Origin: Rathayibacter sp. VKM Ac-2857
Lineage (GTDB): Bacteria > Actinomycetota > Actinomycetes > Actinomycetales > Microbacteriaceae
Length of the DNA: 64,000 nucleotides
Reading direction: 5' to 3'
Assembly (NCBI RefSeq): GCF_013205025.1
Contig: NZ_JABMLE010000002.1
Location: forward strand, 62,001 to 126,000
Shown here: piece by piece, positions 51,576-59,151 of the stretch
How the letters are laid out: each line of letters begins with the position of its first letter
Position numbering within the stretch: position 1 is the first letter of the stretch
The notes under the pieces: generated by a model
Databases searched by the model: none
What the model was told of the DNA's origin: nothing
What the model saw: the letters and a program-made list of their open reading frames with translations, nothing else
Position numbers and translations under genes: made by a program

Positions 51576-52946
51576 ATGACCGAGACGACGAACGCCGCCG
51601 CCAGTGCCCCCGCGAAGGGCGGAGGGGCGCTGAAGAAGGTCATCACCGGCCCGCTGCTCTTCGCCTTCATCGTCGGCGACACCCTGGGCGCCGGCATCTA
51701 CACGCTGGTCGGCACGATGGCCGCCGACGTCGGTGGGGTGATCTGGCTGCCGCTGCTGATCGCGCTCGTCATCGCGCTGCTGACGGCCGGCACCTACGCC
51801 GAGCTGATCACCAAGTACCCGCACGCCGGCGGCGCCGCCCGCTACGTGGACCGGGCGTTCGGCAAGCCGTACCTGTCGTTCCTGGTCGGCTTCCTGATGA
51901 TGGCCTCCGGGATCACCACCGCCGCCTCGCTCGCCAACGCGTTCGCCGGCGACTACCTCGGTGCGCTGCTCGACGTGCCGCCCGTGCCGACCGCGATCGT
52001 CTTCATCGCGGTGCTCACGCTGATCAACCTGCGCGGGGTGAAGGAGTCGCTGACCGCGAACCTGGTCGCCTCGGTGATCGAGGTCAGCGGACTCGTGATC
52101 GTGATCGTCTGCGCGGCGATCTTCTTCGGCGGGGGCAACGGCGACGCCGGCCGCGTCCTGGAGTTCAACCCCGAGGTCGCCCCGTTGCAGGGCGCCTTCG
52201 CCGCCTCCATCGTCGCGTTCTTCTCATTCCTCGGCTTCGAGGCCGCGGCGAACATGGCGGAGGAGGTCCGCAACCCCTCGAAGGTCTACCCGCGTGCGCT
52301 GTTCGGCGCGCTGATCACCGCCGCCGTGGTCTACCTTCTGATCGCGCTCGGCGCGGTGATCGTGCTGCCGAACGAGGAGCTCGCGGCGTCGACCGGCCCG
52401 CTGCTCGACGTGGTCGCGGCCAGCGGAGTGGCGGTGCCGCCGTGGCTGTTCGGCCTGATCGCGCTCATCGCCATCGCCAACGGCGCGCTGCTCTTCATGG
52501 TGATGGCGAGCCGCGTCGGCTTCGGTCTGGCGAAGTCGGGGCTGCTGCCCAGCGCCTTCGGCCGCGTGCTGCCGAACCGCCGCACCCCCTGGGTCTCGAT
52601 CGTCGTCGTCGGCGGCGTGACGATGCTGCTCAGCCTGATCGGCGACGTCGGCACGCTGGCCGAGACGACCGTGCTGCTGCTGCTCCTGGTCTTCATCTCG
52701 GCGAACATCTCGGTGCTGGTGCTGAAGAAGGACCGCGTGGACCACCCGCACTTCTCGGTGCCGCGGGTCGTCCCGATCCTCGCGATCATCACGAGCGTCG
52801 TGCTGCTGACGCAGCAGACCGGCGTGGTCTGGCTCGGGACCGCCGGCTACGTGGTGGTCGGGACGCTGCTGTTCCTGGCGACGCGCTTCGGCAAGAAGAA
52901 GCACGCGGAGCAGGTCGAGGCGGCGGAGAGCTCGGACCGCTCCTGA
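51576..52946 (+). CDS. APC-superfamily amino acid permease
   Basis: A 456-residue transporter of about 12 helices. The start ITGPLLFAFIVGDTLGAGIYTLVGTMAADVGG contains the helix 1 substrate loop, and FSFLGFEAAANMAEEVRNPSKVYPRALF is the helix 6/loop signature. The substrate amino acid is not evident. ATG 51576 lies 35 nt after TTGCGC and 6 nt after TGGAAT, so a near-leaderless promoter is possible. It is divergent from the FAD oxidase; a functional link is unproven. Confidence 0.88.
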   Translation: MTETTNAAASAPAKGGGALKKVITGPLLFAFIVGDTLGAGIYTLVGTMAADVGGVIWLPLLIALVIALLTAGTYAELITKYPHAGGAARYVDRAFGKPYLSFLVGFLMMASGITTAASLANAFAGDYLGALLDVPPVPTAIVFIAVLTLINLRGVKESLTANLVASVIEVSGLVIVIVCAAIFFGGGNGDAGRVLEFNPEVAPLQGAFAASIVAFFSFLGFEAAANMAEEVRNPSKVYPRALFGALITAAVVYLLIALGAVIVLPNEELAASTGPLLDVVAASGVAVPPWLFGLIALIAIANGALLFMVMASRVGFGLAKSGLLPSAFGRVLPNRRTPWVSIVVVGGVTMLLSLIGDVGTLAETTVLLLLLVFISANISVLVLKKDRVDHPHFSVPRVVPILAIITSVVLLTQQTGVVWLGTAGYVVVGTLLFLATRFGKKKHAEQVEAAESSDRS

Positions 52947-52968
52947 GCGGTGTCCGGCGCCGGAGCCG

Positions 52969-53041
52969 CGCGCAACATCAGCTGAGAGGGGCAAGCCTCC
53001 GCTGTGGGGCGAGGGTCCCTCGTCTCAGCTGATGTTGCGCG
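52969..53041. repeat. long palindrome, family 2, copy 2
   Basis: Perfect 19-bp arms CGCGCAACATCAGCTGAGA and complement enclose 35 nt. The arms share the CARCATCAGCYGAGAG pattern with the palindrome at 45837-45904. It lies between the permease stop and the GNAT start and should terminate the permease transcript. Confidence 0.85.
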
Positions 53042-53063
53042 GCGGGTGTGCGAGCGTGGGGTC

Positions 53064-53543
53064 ATGTCCGTCTCCGTCGCGCCGTTCCCGCCCGCCGAAC
53101 TCGCCGAGTGGATGTCCCTCCAGCGCGCGACGTACATCGAGGACCGGATCCGCGCCGGCGACGACGAGGCCGCCGCCGTGCGGAACGCCGACGCGAACGA
53201 CGAGCGGCTGTTCCCGGGCGGCGTCCTCGCCCCGGGCCACGACGTGCTGCGGGTCCTCGACGACGGGCGCCCGGTCGGCGTGATCTGGGTCGGCCCGCAC
53301 CCGCAGGAGCTCGAGGGCGTCGCCTACATCTGGGACGTCGAGGTCGACCCTTCGGAGCGCGGCCGTGGCTTCGGCCGCGCGGCGATGCTGCTGGCGGAGG
53401 AGCACGCCCGCTCGCGCGGCTACCGGGCGCTCGCGCTGAACGTCTTCGGCTTCAACACCGCGGCGCGGGGACTGTACGAGTCGCTCGGCTACGAGCCGAC
53501 GTCGCTCCAGATGCGCAAGGAGCTCGGCGCCGCGGAGGCGTGA
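53064..53543 (+). CDS. GNAT-family N-acetyltransferase
   Basis: A 159-residue acetyltransferase. The acetyl-CoA site is VDPSERGRGFGRAAMLLAEEHARSRG (Q/R-x-x-G-x-G/A), preceded by strand AYIWDVEV and followed by ALNVFGFNTAARGLYESLGYEPTSLQMRKEL. The acceptor is unknown. It starts 22 nt after the family 2 palindrome and ends one nucleotide before the convergent toxin gene, so the defence island borders directly on it. Confidence 0.92.
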   Translation: MSVSVAPFPPAELAEWMSLQRATYIEDRIRAGDDEAAAVRNADANDERLFPGGVLAPGHDVLRVLDDGRPVGVIWVGPHPQELEGVAYIWDVEVDPSERGRGFGRAAMLLAEEHARSRGYRALALNVFGFNTAARGLYESLGYEPTSLQMRKELGAAEA

Positions 53544-53544
53544 C

Positions 53545-53886
53545 TCACTTCGTCGCGTTCGGATGCCGGGTGTGCACCTGCTCGAGGAACACCGTCCGGC
53601 CCACCACGAAGAACCAGAGGCGCGCGTCGCCCTGCCGCGTCGGCTTGTGCTGCCAGCGCTCGTGCACGACGGCGCCCTTCGTCAGGGTGCCGAGCTCGCC
53701 CCGCAACCGGTAGTTCAACGGGGTCGTCGCCGCCGGCGTCCGCGTCAGGAAGTCCCACGCCTCCGCCAGGGCGTTCCGGCTGGTGGCGCAGAGGTCGGTC
53801 CAGCCCTTCTGCGCCTGCAGCGTCGCGAAGCGGATCTCGTACTCCGACTTCTTGAGAGGCCGCTCGACGCGGCTGTCCCTCGCCAC
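53545..53886 (-). CDS. RelE-like toxin of a type II toxin-antitoxin pair
   Basis: A 113-residue basic protein. The pattern KSEYEIRFATLQAQKGWTDL, PLNYRLRGELGTL, HERWQHKPTRQGDARLWFFVVGRTVFLEQVHTRHPNATK resembles RelE/HigB-like ribonucleases, including the frequent ending HxHPNxTK. It should cut mRNA when free of antitoxin. The GTG start lies 2 nt after the antitoxin stop, so the two are coupled. Toxin downstream of antitoxin is the usual order. Confidence 0.78.
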   Translation of the reverse strand: MARDSRVERPLKKSEYEIRFATLQAQKGWTDLCATSRNALAEAWDFLTRTPAATTPLNYRLRGELGTLTKGAVVHERWQHKPTRQGDARLWFFVVGRTVFLEQVHTRHPNATK

Positions 53887-53888
53887 GG

Positions 53889-54338
53889 CTATGGACGCTC
53901 GACGACGATGCCGGTCTCGAGCCAGTCGACCGGCATGATCGCGAGTCCGTCGGCGATCGCCGTGGCCGACTCCCGCCAGGAGACCAGCTCGGCCGCGGCC
54001 AGGTGCGCGTGACCGGTGGCGAAGGACGCGCGCGCCGTCGACAGCAGGTCCTTCGCGCACTGCTCCCGGTCCGGGCCGGACAGCGCGAGCATCCAGGGGA
54101 AGACCTGCGCCATCCGGTCGCCGAGCGTTCCCCGGTCGTCGGTCGAGACCGCGATGAGCTGGGCGGCCAGCTGCAGCAGCTGCTCGCGCGAATCCGCCTC
54201 GCGCTTGGACATCAGCACGAGGTCGTCCCCGTCGCGACGCGTGACGTCGACCGGCTGCTCCTCCGCTGCGGCGAAGACGGCACGGGCGTTCCGGCTCAGC
54301 TCGGAGGACTGGAACGTCGGGATCGGGGTGGTGGCCAT
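53889..54338 (-). CDS. Phd/YefM-like antitoxin with long C-terminal domain
   Basis: A 149-residue protein. Its first 55 residues follow the Phd/YefM pattern (FQSSELSRNARAVFAAAEEQPVDVTRRDGDDLVLMSKREAD), a DNA-binding dimer module. The rest is about 95 residues of helix-rich sequence, longer than the short disordered toxin-wrapping tail of most Phd proteins. TATGAT ends 6 nt before ATG 54338, so the message is probably leaderless, and an inverted repeat overlaps the promoter, fitting autorepression. Confidence 0.8.
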   Translation of the reverse strand: MATTPIPTFQSSELSRNARAVFAAAEEQPVDVTRRDGDDLVLMSKREADSREQLLQLAAQLIAVSTDDRGTLGDRMAQVFPWMLALSGPDREQCAKDLLSTARASFATGHAHLAAAELVSWRESATAIADGLAIMPVDWLETGIVVERP

Positions 54339-54369
54339 TCCTCTATCATAGTTCAGAACGAATTCTGAA
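54339..54369 (-). promoter_or_regulatory. toxin-antitoxin promoter and operator
   Basis: Inverted repeat TTCAGAA-CGAA-TTCTGAA (54352-54369, plus-strand reading) sits immediately upstream of the minus-strand -10 TATGAT (about 54345-54350), 6 nt before ATG 54338. Antitoxin or the complex binding there would occlude RNA polymerase. Confidence 0.65.
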
Positions 54370-54457
54370 GTAGAGGAGGCGCGAGACATCGCGTGCACGA
54401 GCGCCGTCCGGCGTTCGGTGGACATCTTCGCGCGAGAAGGCTTCGGGAGCACCGCTG

Positions 54458-54463
54458 TAGGTT
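54458..54463 (+). promoter_or_regulatory. -10 box of the MazG/DUF2075 operon
   Basis: TAGGTT ends 7 nt before ATG 54471, predicting a leaderless message. The 132-bp region between this operon and the divergent antitoxin holds both promoters. Confidence 0.5.
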
Positions 54464-54470
54464 GGCTGGC

Positions 54471-54788
54471 ATGCCCGATGACGACGTCCTCGACGCCCTC
54501 CGCGCCTTCGTCCGGGAGCGGGAGTGGGCGCAGTTCCACTCGCCGGAGAACCTCGCGAAGAGCATCAGCATCGAGTCGGGCGAGCTGCTCGAGTGCTTCC
54601 AGTGGGGCGAGGGCGACCTCCCCGCGGCGGTCGACGAGCTGGCGGACGTGCTGACGTACTGCTTCCTCCTCGCGGACCGGCTCGGAGTCGATCCCGGCGC
54701 GATCGTCCTCGACAAGCTCGAGAAGACGCGCGCGAAGTACCCGGTGGAGAAGGCGCGCGGCCGGAGCGAGAAGCATGACCGGCTTTGA
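54471..54788 (+). CDS. MazG-like nucleotide pyrophosphohydrolase
   Basis: A 105-residue all-alpha NTP pyrophosphatase. The metal-binding motifs are ESGELLE (Glu35, Glu38) and DELADVLTY (Glu57, Asp60), the EExxE-ExxD arrangement of the iMazG/RS21-C6 group. It hydrolyses NTPs or dNTPs to NMP and pyrophosphate. Its last 14 nt overlap the start of the GIY-YIG/DUF2075 gene, so the two proteins are made together. In a defence setting it could lower nucleotide pools during infection or clear modified nucleotides; that role is inferred. Confidence 0.85.
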   Translation: MPDDDVLDALRAFVREREWAQFHSPENLAKSISIESGELLECFQWGEGDLPAAVDELADVLTYCFLLADRLGVDPGAIVLDKLEKTRAKYPVEKARGRSEKHDRL

Positions 54789-56493
54789 GCTCGAGCGCCT
54801 GCCCTTCGACGGGGACCGGGTGCGCGCCTGGGGAGCCGCCGACCCCCGGCACCGCAACTGGCCCGTCGTGTACGTCCTCGACAGCGCCTCGGAGGTCTAC
54901 GTCGGCGAGTCGCTCAACGCGGAGGCGCGACTGCGCCAGCACCTGGACTCACCGATCAAGAGCCGCCTCGATCGTGTGCGGGTGGTCTTCGACGACACGT
55001 TCAACAAGTCGGCCTGCCTCGATCTCGAGTCGTTCCTGCTGCGGATGCTCGCCGGCGAGGGTCGCCTGACGGTCCTCAATCAGAACGCCGGCATCACCGA
55101 CGCCGACTACTTCGACCGCGCCTCCTACCGGGAGACCTTCGACGAGGTCTTCGAGGTGCTCCGCACCCAGGAGCACCTCTTCCAGCGGACGATCCCGGAG
55201 ATCGTCAACAGCGACCTCTTCAAGCTGTCGCCGTTCAAAGCGCTCAACCACGATCAGGCCGTCGCCGTCGAGGACATCCTCGAGGGGCTGTTCGCCGACC
55301 TCGAGACTGGCGAGCGGAGCACCGTCGTCGTGCAGGGCGACCCAGGCACCGGGAAGACCGTCGTCGCGATCTACCTGCTGAAGCTCCTGCAGGACATCCG
55401 CCGGCACGATCCGGAGGAGCCGCTGGACGCCGACTCCGTCTTCAGCGAGTTCTTCACCCCGGGGCACGCCGAGCTGCTCGCGACACTGCGGGTAGGCCTC
55501 GTCGTGCCGCAGCAGTCGCTGCGCGGGTCGATCTCGCGGGTCTTCACCCTCACGCCGGGGCTGTCGAAGGACCTCGTGCTGACGCCGTTCCAGGTCGGCG
55601 AGAGCGAGGAGCCCTTCGATCTGCTGCTCGTGGACGAGGCGCACCGGCTCAGCCAGCGCGCGAATCAGCCGTCAGGGCCGCTGAACCGGAAGTTCATCGA
55701 CATCAACGAGCGCCTCTTCGGCGCGGACTCGCCGGAGCACACGCAGCTCGACTGGATCCGCGCGCAGAGCCGGCACACGATCCTGATGCTCGACACCGCG
55801 CAGACCGTGCGCCCGGCGGACCTGCCCGCCACCGTCACCCGAGCCGTCCTGGCAAAGGCGTCGGCCGCGGGTCGGCTCTACCCGCTCCGCTCGCAGATGC
55901 GCATCGCCGCGGACAAGGACTACGTCGGCTACGTGCGCGCCGTGCTGTCCGACGATCCTCCCCCCGCGCGCGAGGACTTCGGCGGGTACGACCTCCGCTT
56001 CTTCGACGATCCGAGCGAGCTGCGGCGTGCCGTGGTGCAGCGCGACCGGGAGCACGGCCTCTCGCGCTTGGTCGCCGGCTACGCCTGGAAGTGGGTCACG
56101 AAGACGGACAAGAGCGCCTTCGACATCGTGATCGGCGACGAGTCCCTTCGCTGGAATCAGACGCAGCGGGACTGGATCAATTCCCCCGGCGCGATCGACG
56201 AGGTCGGCTCCATTCACACGGTGCAGGGCTACGACCTGAACTACGCCGGAGTGATCATCGGCCGGGATCTGCGCTACGACACCGCCTCGGGCCGCATCGT
56301 CTTCGATCGCGCGCACTCCTTCGACAAGAAGGGCCGCGAGAACAACAAGAAGCTCGGCATCACCTACAGCGACGAGGACCTGCTCGCGTACGTTCGCAAT
56401 ATTTACACGGTGCTGCTGACGCGCGGGATCAGGGGGACGTACGTGTACGTCTGCGACGAGGCGCTCCGGGCGCACCTGGCGCGCTACTTCTGA
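54775..56493 (+). CDS. GIY-YIG nuclease domain fused to DUF2075 superfamily 1 helicase-like ATPase
   Basis: A 572-residue two-domain protein. The N-terminal GIY-YIG domain has VVYVLDSASEVYVGES (residues 31-46, standing for GIY and YIG), the conserved Arg at 52 or 54 and Glu85. The ATPase has Walker A GDPGTGKT (188-195), Walker B LLLVDEAHRL (DEAH 287-290), a late HTVQGYDLNYAGVIIG and VLLTRGIRGTYVYV, typical of DUF2075. It could recognise and cut structured or foreign DNA with ATP-driven movement. It is coupled to the MazG-like gene and flanked by two toxin-antitoxin-type systems, so antiviral defence is the leading hypothesis. Confidence 0.82.
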   Translation: MTGFELERLPFDGDRVRAWGAADPRHRNWPVVYVLDSASEVYVGESLNAEARLRQHLDSPIKSRLDRVRVVFDDTFNKSACLDLESFLLRMLAGEGRLTVLNQNAGITDADYFDRASYRETFDEVFEVLRTQEHLFQRTIPEIVNSDLFKLSPFKALNHDQAVAVEDILEGLFADLETGERSTVVVQGDPGTGKTVVAIYLLKLLQDIRRHDPEEPLDADSVFSEFFTPGHAELLATLRVGLVVPQQSLRGSISRVFTLTPGLSKDLVLTPFQVGESEEPFDLLLVDEAHRLSQRANQPSGPLNRKFIDINERLFGADSPEHTQLDWIRAQSRHTILMLDTAQTVRPADLPATVTRAVLAKASAAGRLYPLRSQMRIAADKDYVGYVRAVLSDDPPPAREDFGGYDLRFFDDPSELRRAVVQRDREHGLSRLVAGYAWKWVTKTDKSAFDIVIGDESLRWNQTQRDWINSPGAIDEVGSIHTVQGYDLNYAGVIIGRDLRYDTASGRIVFDRAHSFDKKGRENNKKLGITYSDEDLLAYVRNIYTVLLTRGIRGTYVYVCDEALRAHLARYF

Positions 56494-56530
56494 GCAGGGG
56501 ATCGCGGAGCCGCAGACGTTCGGAGTCACA

Positions 56531-56596
56531 TGACACGACGAAAAGCAGTACAGGTATACTAACCCTGTATTGAATTCTGCTGAGGGGAGGGCGAGC
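56531..56596 (+). promoter_or_regulatory. AbiE promoter and operator
   Basis: -10 TATACT (56555-56560), with TGACAC 18 bp upstream as a weak -35. Inverted repeat TACAGG (56549-56554) and CCTGTA (56564-56569) encloses the -10, as expected for AbiEi autorepression. The tract is conspicuously AT-rich for this genome. Confidence 0.65.
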
Positions 56597-57178
56597 GTGG
56601 ACGCGACGACTGTGCCGGACCTTCTCGACTACCGCGGTCTGGCTGCGCAAGGCCTCACCCGATACGGCCTCGACGGCTTGATCCGGACGGGCGAGTTCGA
56701 GCGCATCGCTCCCGGCCTGTTCCTCCGATCTGGGCTCGCCGACGACACGACGGCGGCGTGGATCGCGATCGCGGCGAAGAACGCCGACGCCACGCTGTGC
56801 CTCCTCACGGCGCTCTCGCTGCACGAGCTGACCGACGAGATCCCTTCTCGAAGCGACGTCGCTGTTCCACGCGGCGCTCAGACGGTCACCGTGCATCACG
56901 CCCTCCTCACCTGGCACCGGTTCGACGCCGGCACGTTCGGCGTCGGTCGCGGTGAACACGCACTCCCCGGCGGGATGTCGATCGGCCTCTACTCGGCCGA
57001 GCGCACCCTGATCGACGTCTTCCGGCTGCGGCACGTCTGGGGCGCCGACCTGGCGCTCGGCGCGCTCAAGCAGTGGCTCCGCAGGCGGGGCAGCAGCCCG
57101 GGTGCGCTGCTCGCGATGGCCGAGGACTTCCCGATGGCGCGTCCCGCACTCCAGCAGGCCCTGGAGGTTCTTCTGTGA
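56597..57178 (+). CDS. AbiEi-type antitoxin (type IV system regulator)
   Basis: A 193-residue protein. The N-terminal winged helix (LDYRGLAAQGLTRYGLDGLIRTGEFERIAPGLFLR) matches AbiEi_4, and the C-terminal antitoxin domain covers the rest (SAERTLIDVFRLRHVWGADLALGALKQWLRR). It represses its own promoter and counters the AbiEii nucleotidyltransferase without direct binding in the studied case. GTG 56597 has GGGAGGG 5 nt upstream; the TTG at 56570 would begin inside the promoter. It overlaps abiEii by 4 nt (GTGA). Confidence 0.85.
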   Translation: MDATTVPDLLDYRGLAAQGLTRYGLDGLIRTGEFERIAPGLFLRSGLADDTTAAWIAIAAKNADATLCLLTALSLHELTDEIPSRSDVAVPRGAQTVTVHHALLTWHRFDAGTFGVGRGEHALPGGMSIGLYSAERTLIDVFRLRHVWGADLALGALKQWLRRRGSSPGALLAMAEDFPMARPALQQALEVLL

Positions 57179-58077
57179 GCCCTGGTCCGCAGCGCGGCAC
57201 TCCGGAGGGCGACGCGACTCTCGCCATCCGCTCCTTCGCCCGGCGGTCCGGCGCGGACGTGCAGGAGCTGATGACTCTGTACGCGCTCGAGGGGCTGCTG
57301 GCGCGGATCGCGCTCTCCGAGTACCGCGAGGACTTCGTTCTCAAGGGCGGTGTGCTGCTCGCCGCGTTCGCTGCGCGCCGCCCGACGAAGGACATCGACC
57401 TCCAGGCGACCGGACTCGACAGTGACCCCGAGGAGGTCGCGGAGCGTGTTCGAGCGATCGCGGCGCTGGGGTGCGCCGACGGCCTCGTCTTCGACCCCTC
57501 CGCCGTCACCGCGACGACGATCCGCGACGAGGACGAGTACGCGGGCGTGCGAGTGAGACTGACCGCGCGGCTCGGCTCTGCGCGGTTGACCATCGGGATG
57601 GACGTGAACTTCGGCGACCCGATCTGGCCCGCACCGCGCCTCGTCGACCTGCCGCGCGTCGTTCCTCTCGGCCTCCCGCCCGTGACGGTGCTCGGCTACC
57701 CGCTGACGATGGTGTTCGCCGAGAAGATCGTCACTGCCATCGACCGCGGTGTCGCCAACACTCGATGGCGTGACTTCGCCGACGTCTACGCGCTCACCCG
57801 ACTCCACTCTGTCGACGCAGGAGAGCTCCGCACCTCGATGACCGCTGTCGCCGAGTACCGCGGGGTCGCGCTGGCGCCCCTCCTGCCCGCGCTCGCGCCC
57901 ATGAGCGAACGATCGCAGCAGAAGTACCGCGCCTGGCGTACCCGCTCGCACCGTGACGGCGAGGTCCCCGAGGCGTTCGGCGACCTGCTCGGCGCGGTCG
58001 CGCGCTTCGCCGACCCGGTGCTGTCCGCCGCCGCAGTGCCAGGTCGATGGAACCCTGTCGTCGCGACCTGGGAGTGA
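57175..58077 (+). CDS. AbiEii-type nucleotidyltransferase toxin
   Basis: A 300-residue protein of the AbiEii/AbiGii family. The nucleotidyltransferase motifs are FVLKGGVLLAAFAARRPTKDIDLQA (KGG and DID metal site) and VLGYPLTMVFAEKIVTAIDRG with RWRDFADVY. AbiEii proteins modify essential RNAs such as tRNA acceptor ends and cause abortive infection. GGAGG lies 7 nt before GTG 57175, which overlaps the AbiEi stop. GC is slightly lower than in the housekeeping genes around it. Confidence 0.88.
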   Translation: MSPGPQRGTPEGDATLAIRSFARRSGADVQELMTLYALEGLLARIALSEYREDFVLKGGVLLAAFAARRPTKDIDLQATGLDSDPEEVAERVRAIAALGCADGLVFDPSAVTATTIRDEDEYAGVRVRLTARLGSARLTIGMDVNFGDPIWPAPRLVDLPRVVPLGLPPVTVLGYPLTMVFAEKIVTAIDRGVANTRWRDFADVYALTRLHSVDAGELRTSMTAVAEYRGVALAPLLPALAPMSERSQQKYRAWRTRSHRDGEVPEAFGDLLGAVARFADPVLSAAAVPGRWNPVVATWE

Positions 58078-58165
58078 GGGCAAGGCCTCGCTGCCGACCG
58101 GCGCGGGGATCCGGGACGACGAGGCTGCACGAGCCCGCGCTCGAGGTCGGTGTCGCCCGACGCGG

Positions 58166-58939
58166 TCAGGGGCCGGAGAACGTGACGGCGATCGTGCCGC
58201 TGGGGACGGCGGCGGCGGCGAGTGCCGCCGCGGCGCGGTCGGCGTCGCTCGTCAGGGTCACGTCGAGGTGGTCGGGGTCGGCGCGGAAGCCCGTGGTGGG
58301 GACCGCGGCCGAGATCGCGGTCCAGAGGCGCTGGGCGTCGTCGAGCCAGGGGCCCGGGGTGCCGGTGACGAGCAGGGCGCGGTCGGCGCTCTGGACGCTC
58401 ACGTGCAGGGGCGGGGTGTCGGGGAGGAGCGCGGGGGCGTCGCGGGCGAGAGCGAAGGCGTCGTCGGCGGTCGCCTCCTCCGACAGGAAGAGACTCAGGC
58501 CGCTCACGCGGTCCTCGCTGTCGTCGGCGGCGAGGGCGAGGGACTCGACGCGCGGGTCCTCGCGGAGTGCGAGCGCGGCGGCGATCCGGCCGGATGTGAG
58601 GTCCTCGTCGCCGGACACGGGCAGGGTGAGGTCGTCGGCGTCGAGGAGGATCCGCACGTCGCCCGTCGGGCGCTTCGCGGCGAAGTCGCTCAGCCGCTCG
58701 GCCAGGGAGGTCAGGTCGGCGTCCGAGAGGTCCTCGCGGGCCACGATCTCGGCGCTGACTCCGCCGCCGAACGGCAGGTCCTCGACGGTGGCGAGTTCGA
58801 GGTCGGCGACGAACTCGTCGCGGCCGAAGGTGCGCGCGAAGTCGGCGCGGAAGGAGTCGCCGCTGCAGCCTGCCAGCAGGAGTACCGCCGTCAGGACGAC
58901 GCAGGCACGGCCGAGCCCGCGCGTCCGACCCTGCCTCAT
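58166..58939 (-). CDS. hypothetical lipoprotein
   Basis: A 257-residue exported protein with lipobox LLAGC (VVLTAVLLLAGCSGDSF), so lipid-anchored outside the membrane. The rest is two similar alpha/beta halves (LSDADLTSLAERLSDFAAKRPTGDVRI and LWTAISAAVPTTGFRADPDHLDVTL), possibly a duplication. The family is not recognised. TACGCT ends 6 nt before ATG 58939, a leaderless-type promoter; the upstream ATG at 58972 lies beyond it. It borders the defence island on the right and is convergent with abiEii. Confidence 0.75.
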   Translation of the reverse strand: MRQGRTRGLGRACVVLTAVLLLAGCSGDSFRADFARTFGRDEFVADLELATVEDLPFGGGVSAEIVAREDLSDADLTSLAERLSDFAAKRPTGDVRILLDADDLTLPVSGDEDLTSGRIAAALALREDPRVESLALAADDSEDRVSGLSLFLSEEATADDAFALARDAPALLPDTPPLHVSVQSADRALLVTGTPGPWLDDAQRLWTAISAAVPTTGFRADPDHLDVTLTSDADRAAAALAAAAVPSGTIAVTFSGP

Positions 58940-59116
58940 CGGGCCAGCGTACGTTCCGACCGGGGAGCGCACGGGGAGTGGACGGATCAGCCTCCGCGTG
59001 CTCGGCGTGCGAGTGGGTTCGTCGATCCGGCGCGGAGGGTCGTGTGGAGACCGTCGAGGCAGCCGTTGGTGACGGATCGATGCGGCGACAGCGGCGGCGG
59101 GGCCGGGCCGGGCCGG

Positions 59117-59143
59117 GGCCGCCCGCGGCGAGGGCGGGCGGCC
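59117..59143 (-). terminator. hairpin terminator after the flotillin gene
   Basis: Perfect 10-bp arms GGCCGCCCGC and GCGGGCGGCC with a 7-nt loop, 8 nt beyond the stop. Confidence 0.75.
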
Positions 59144-59151
59144 TCGGGTCG

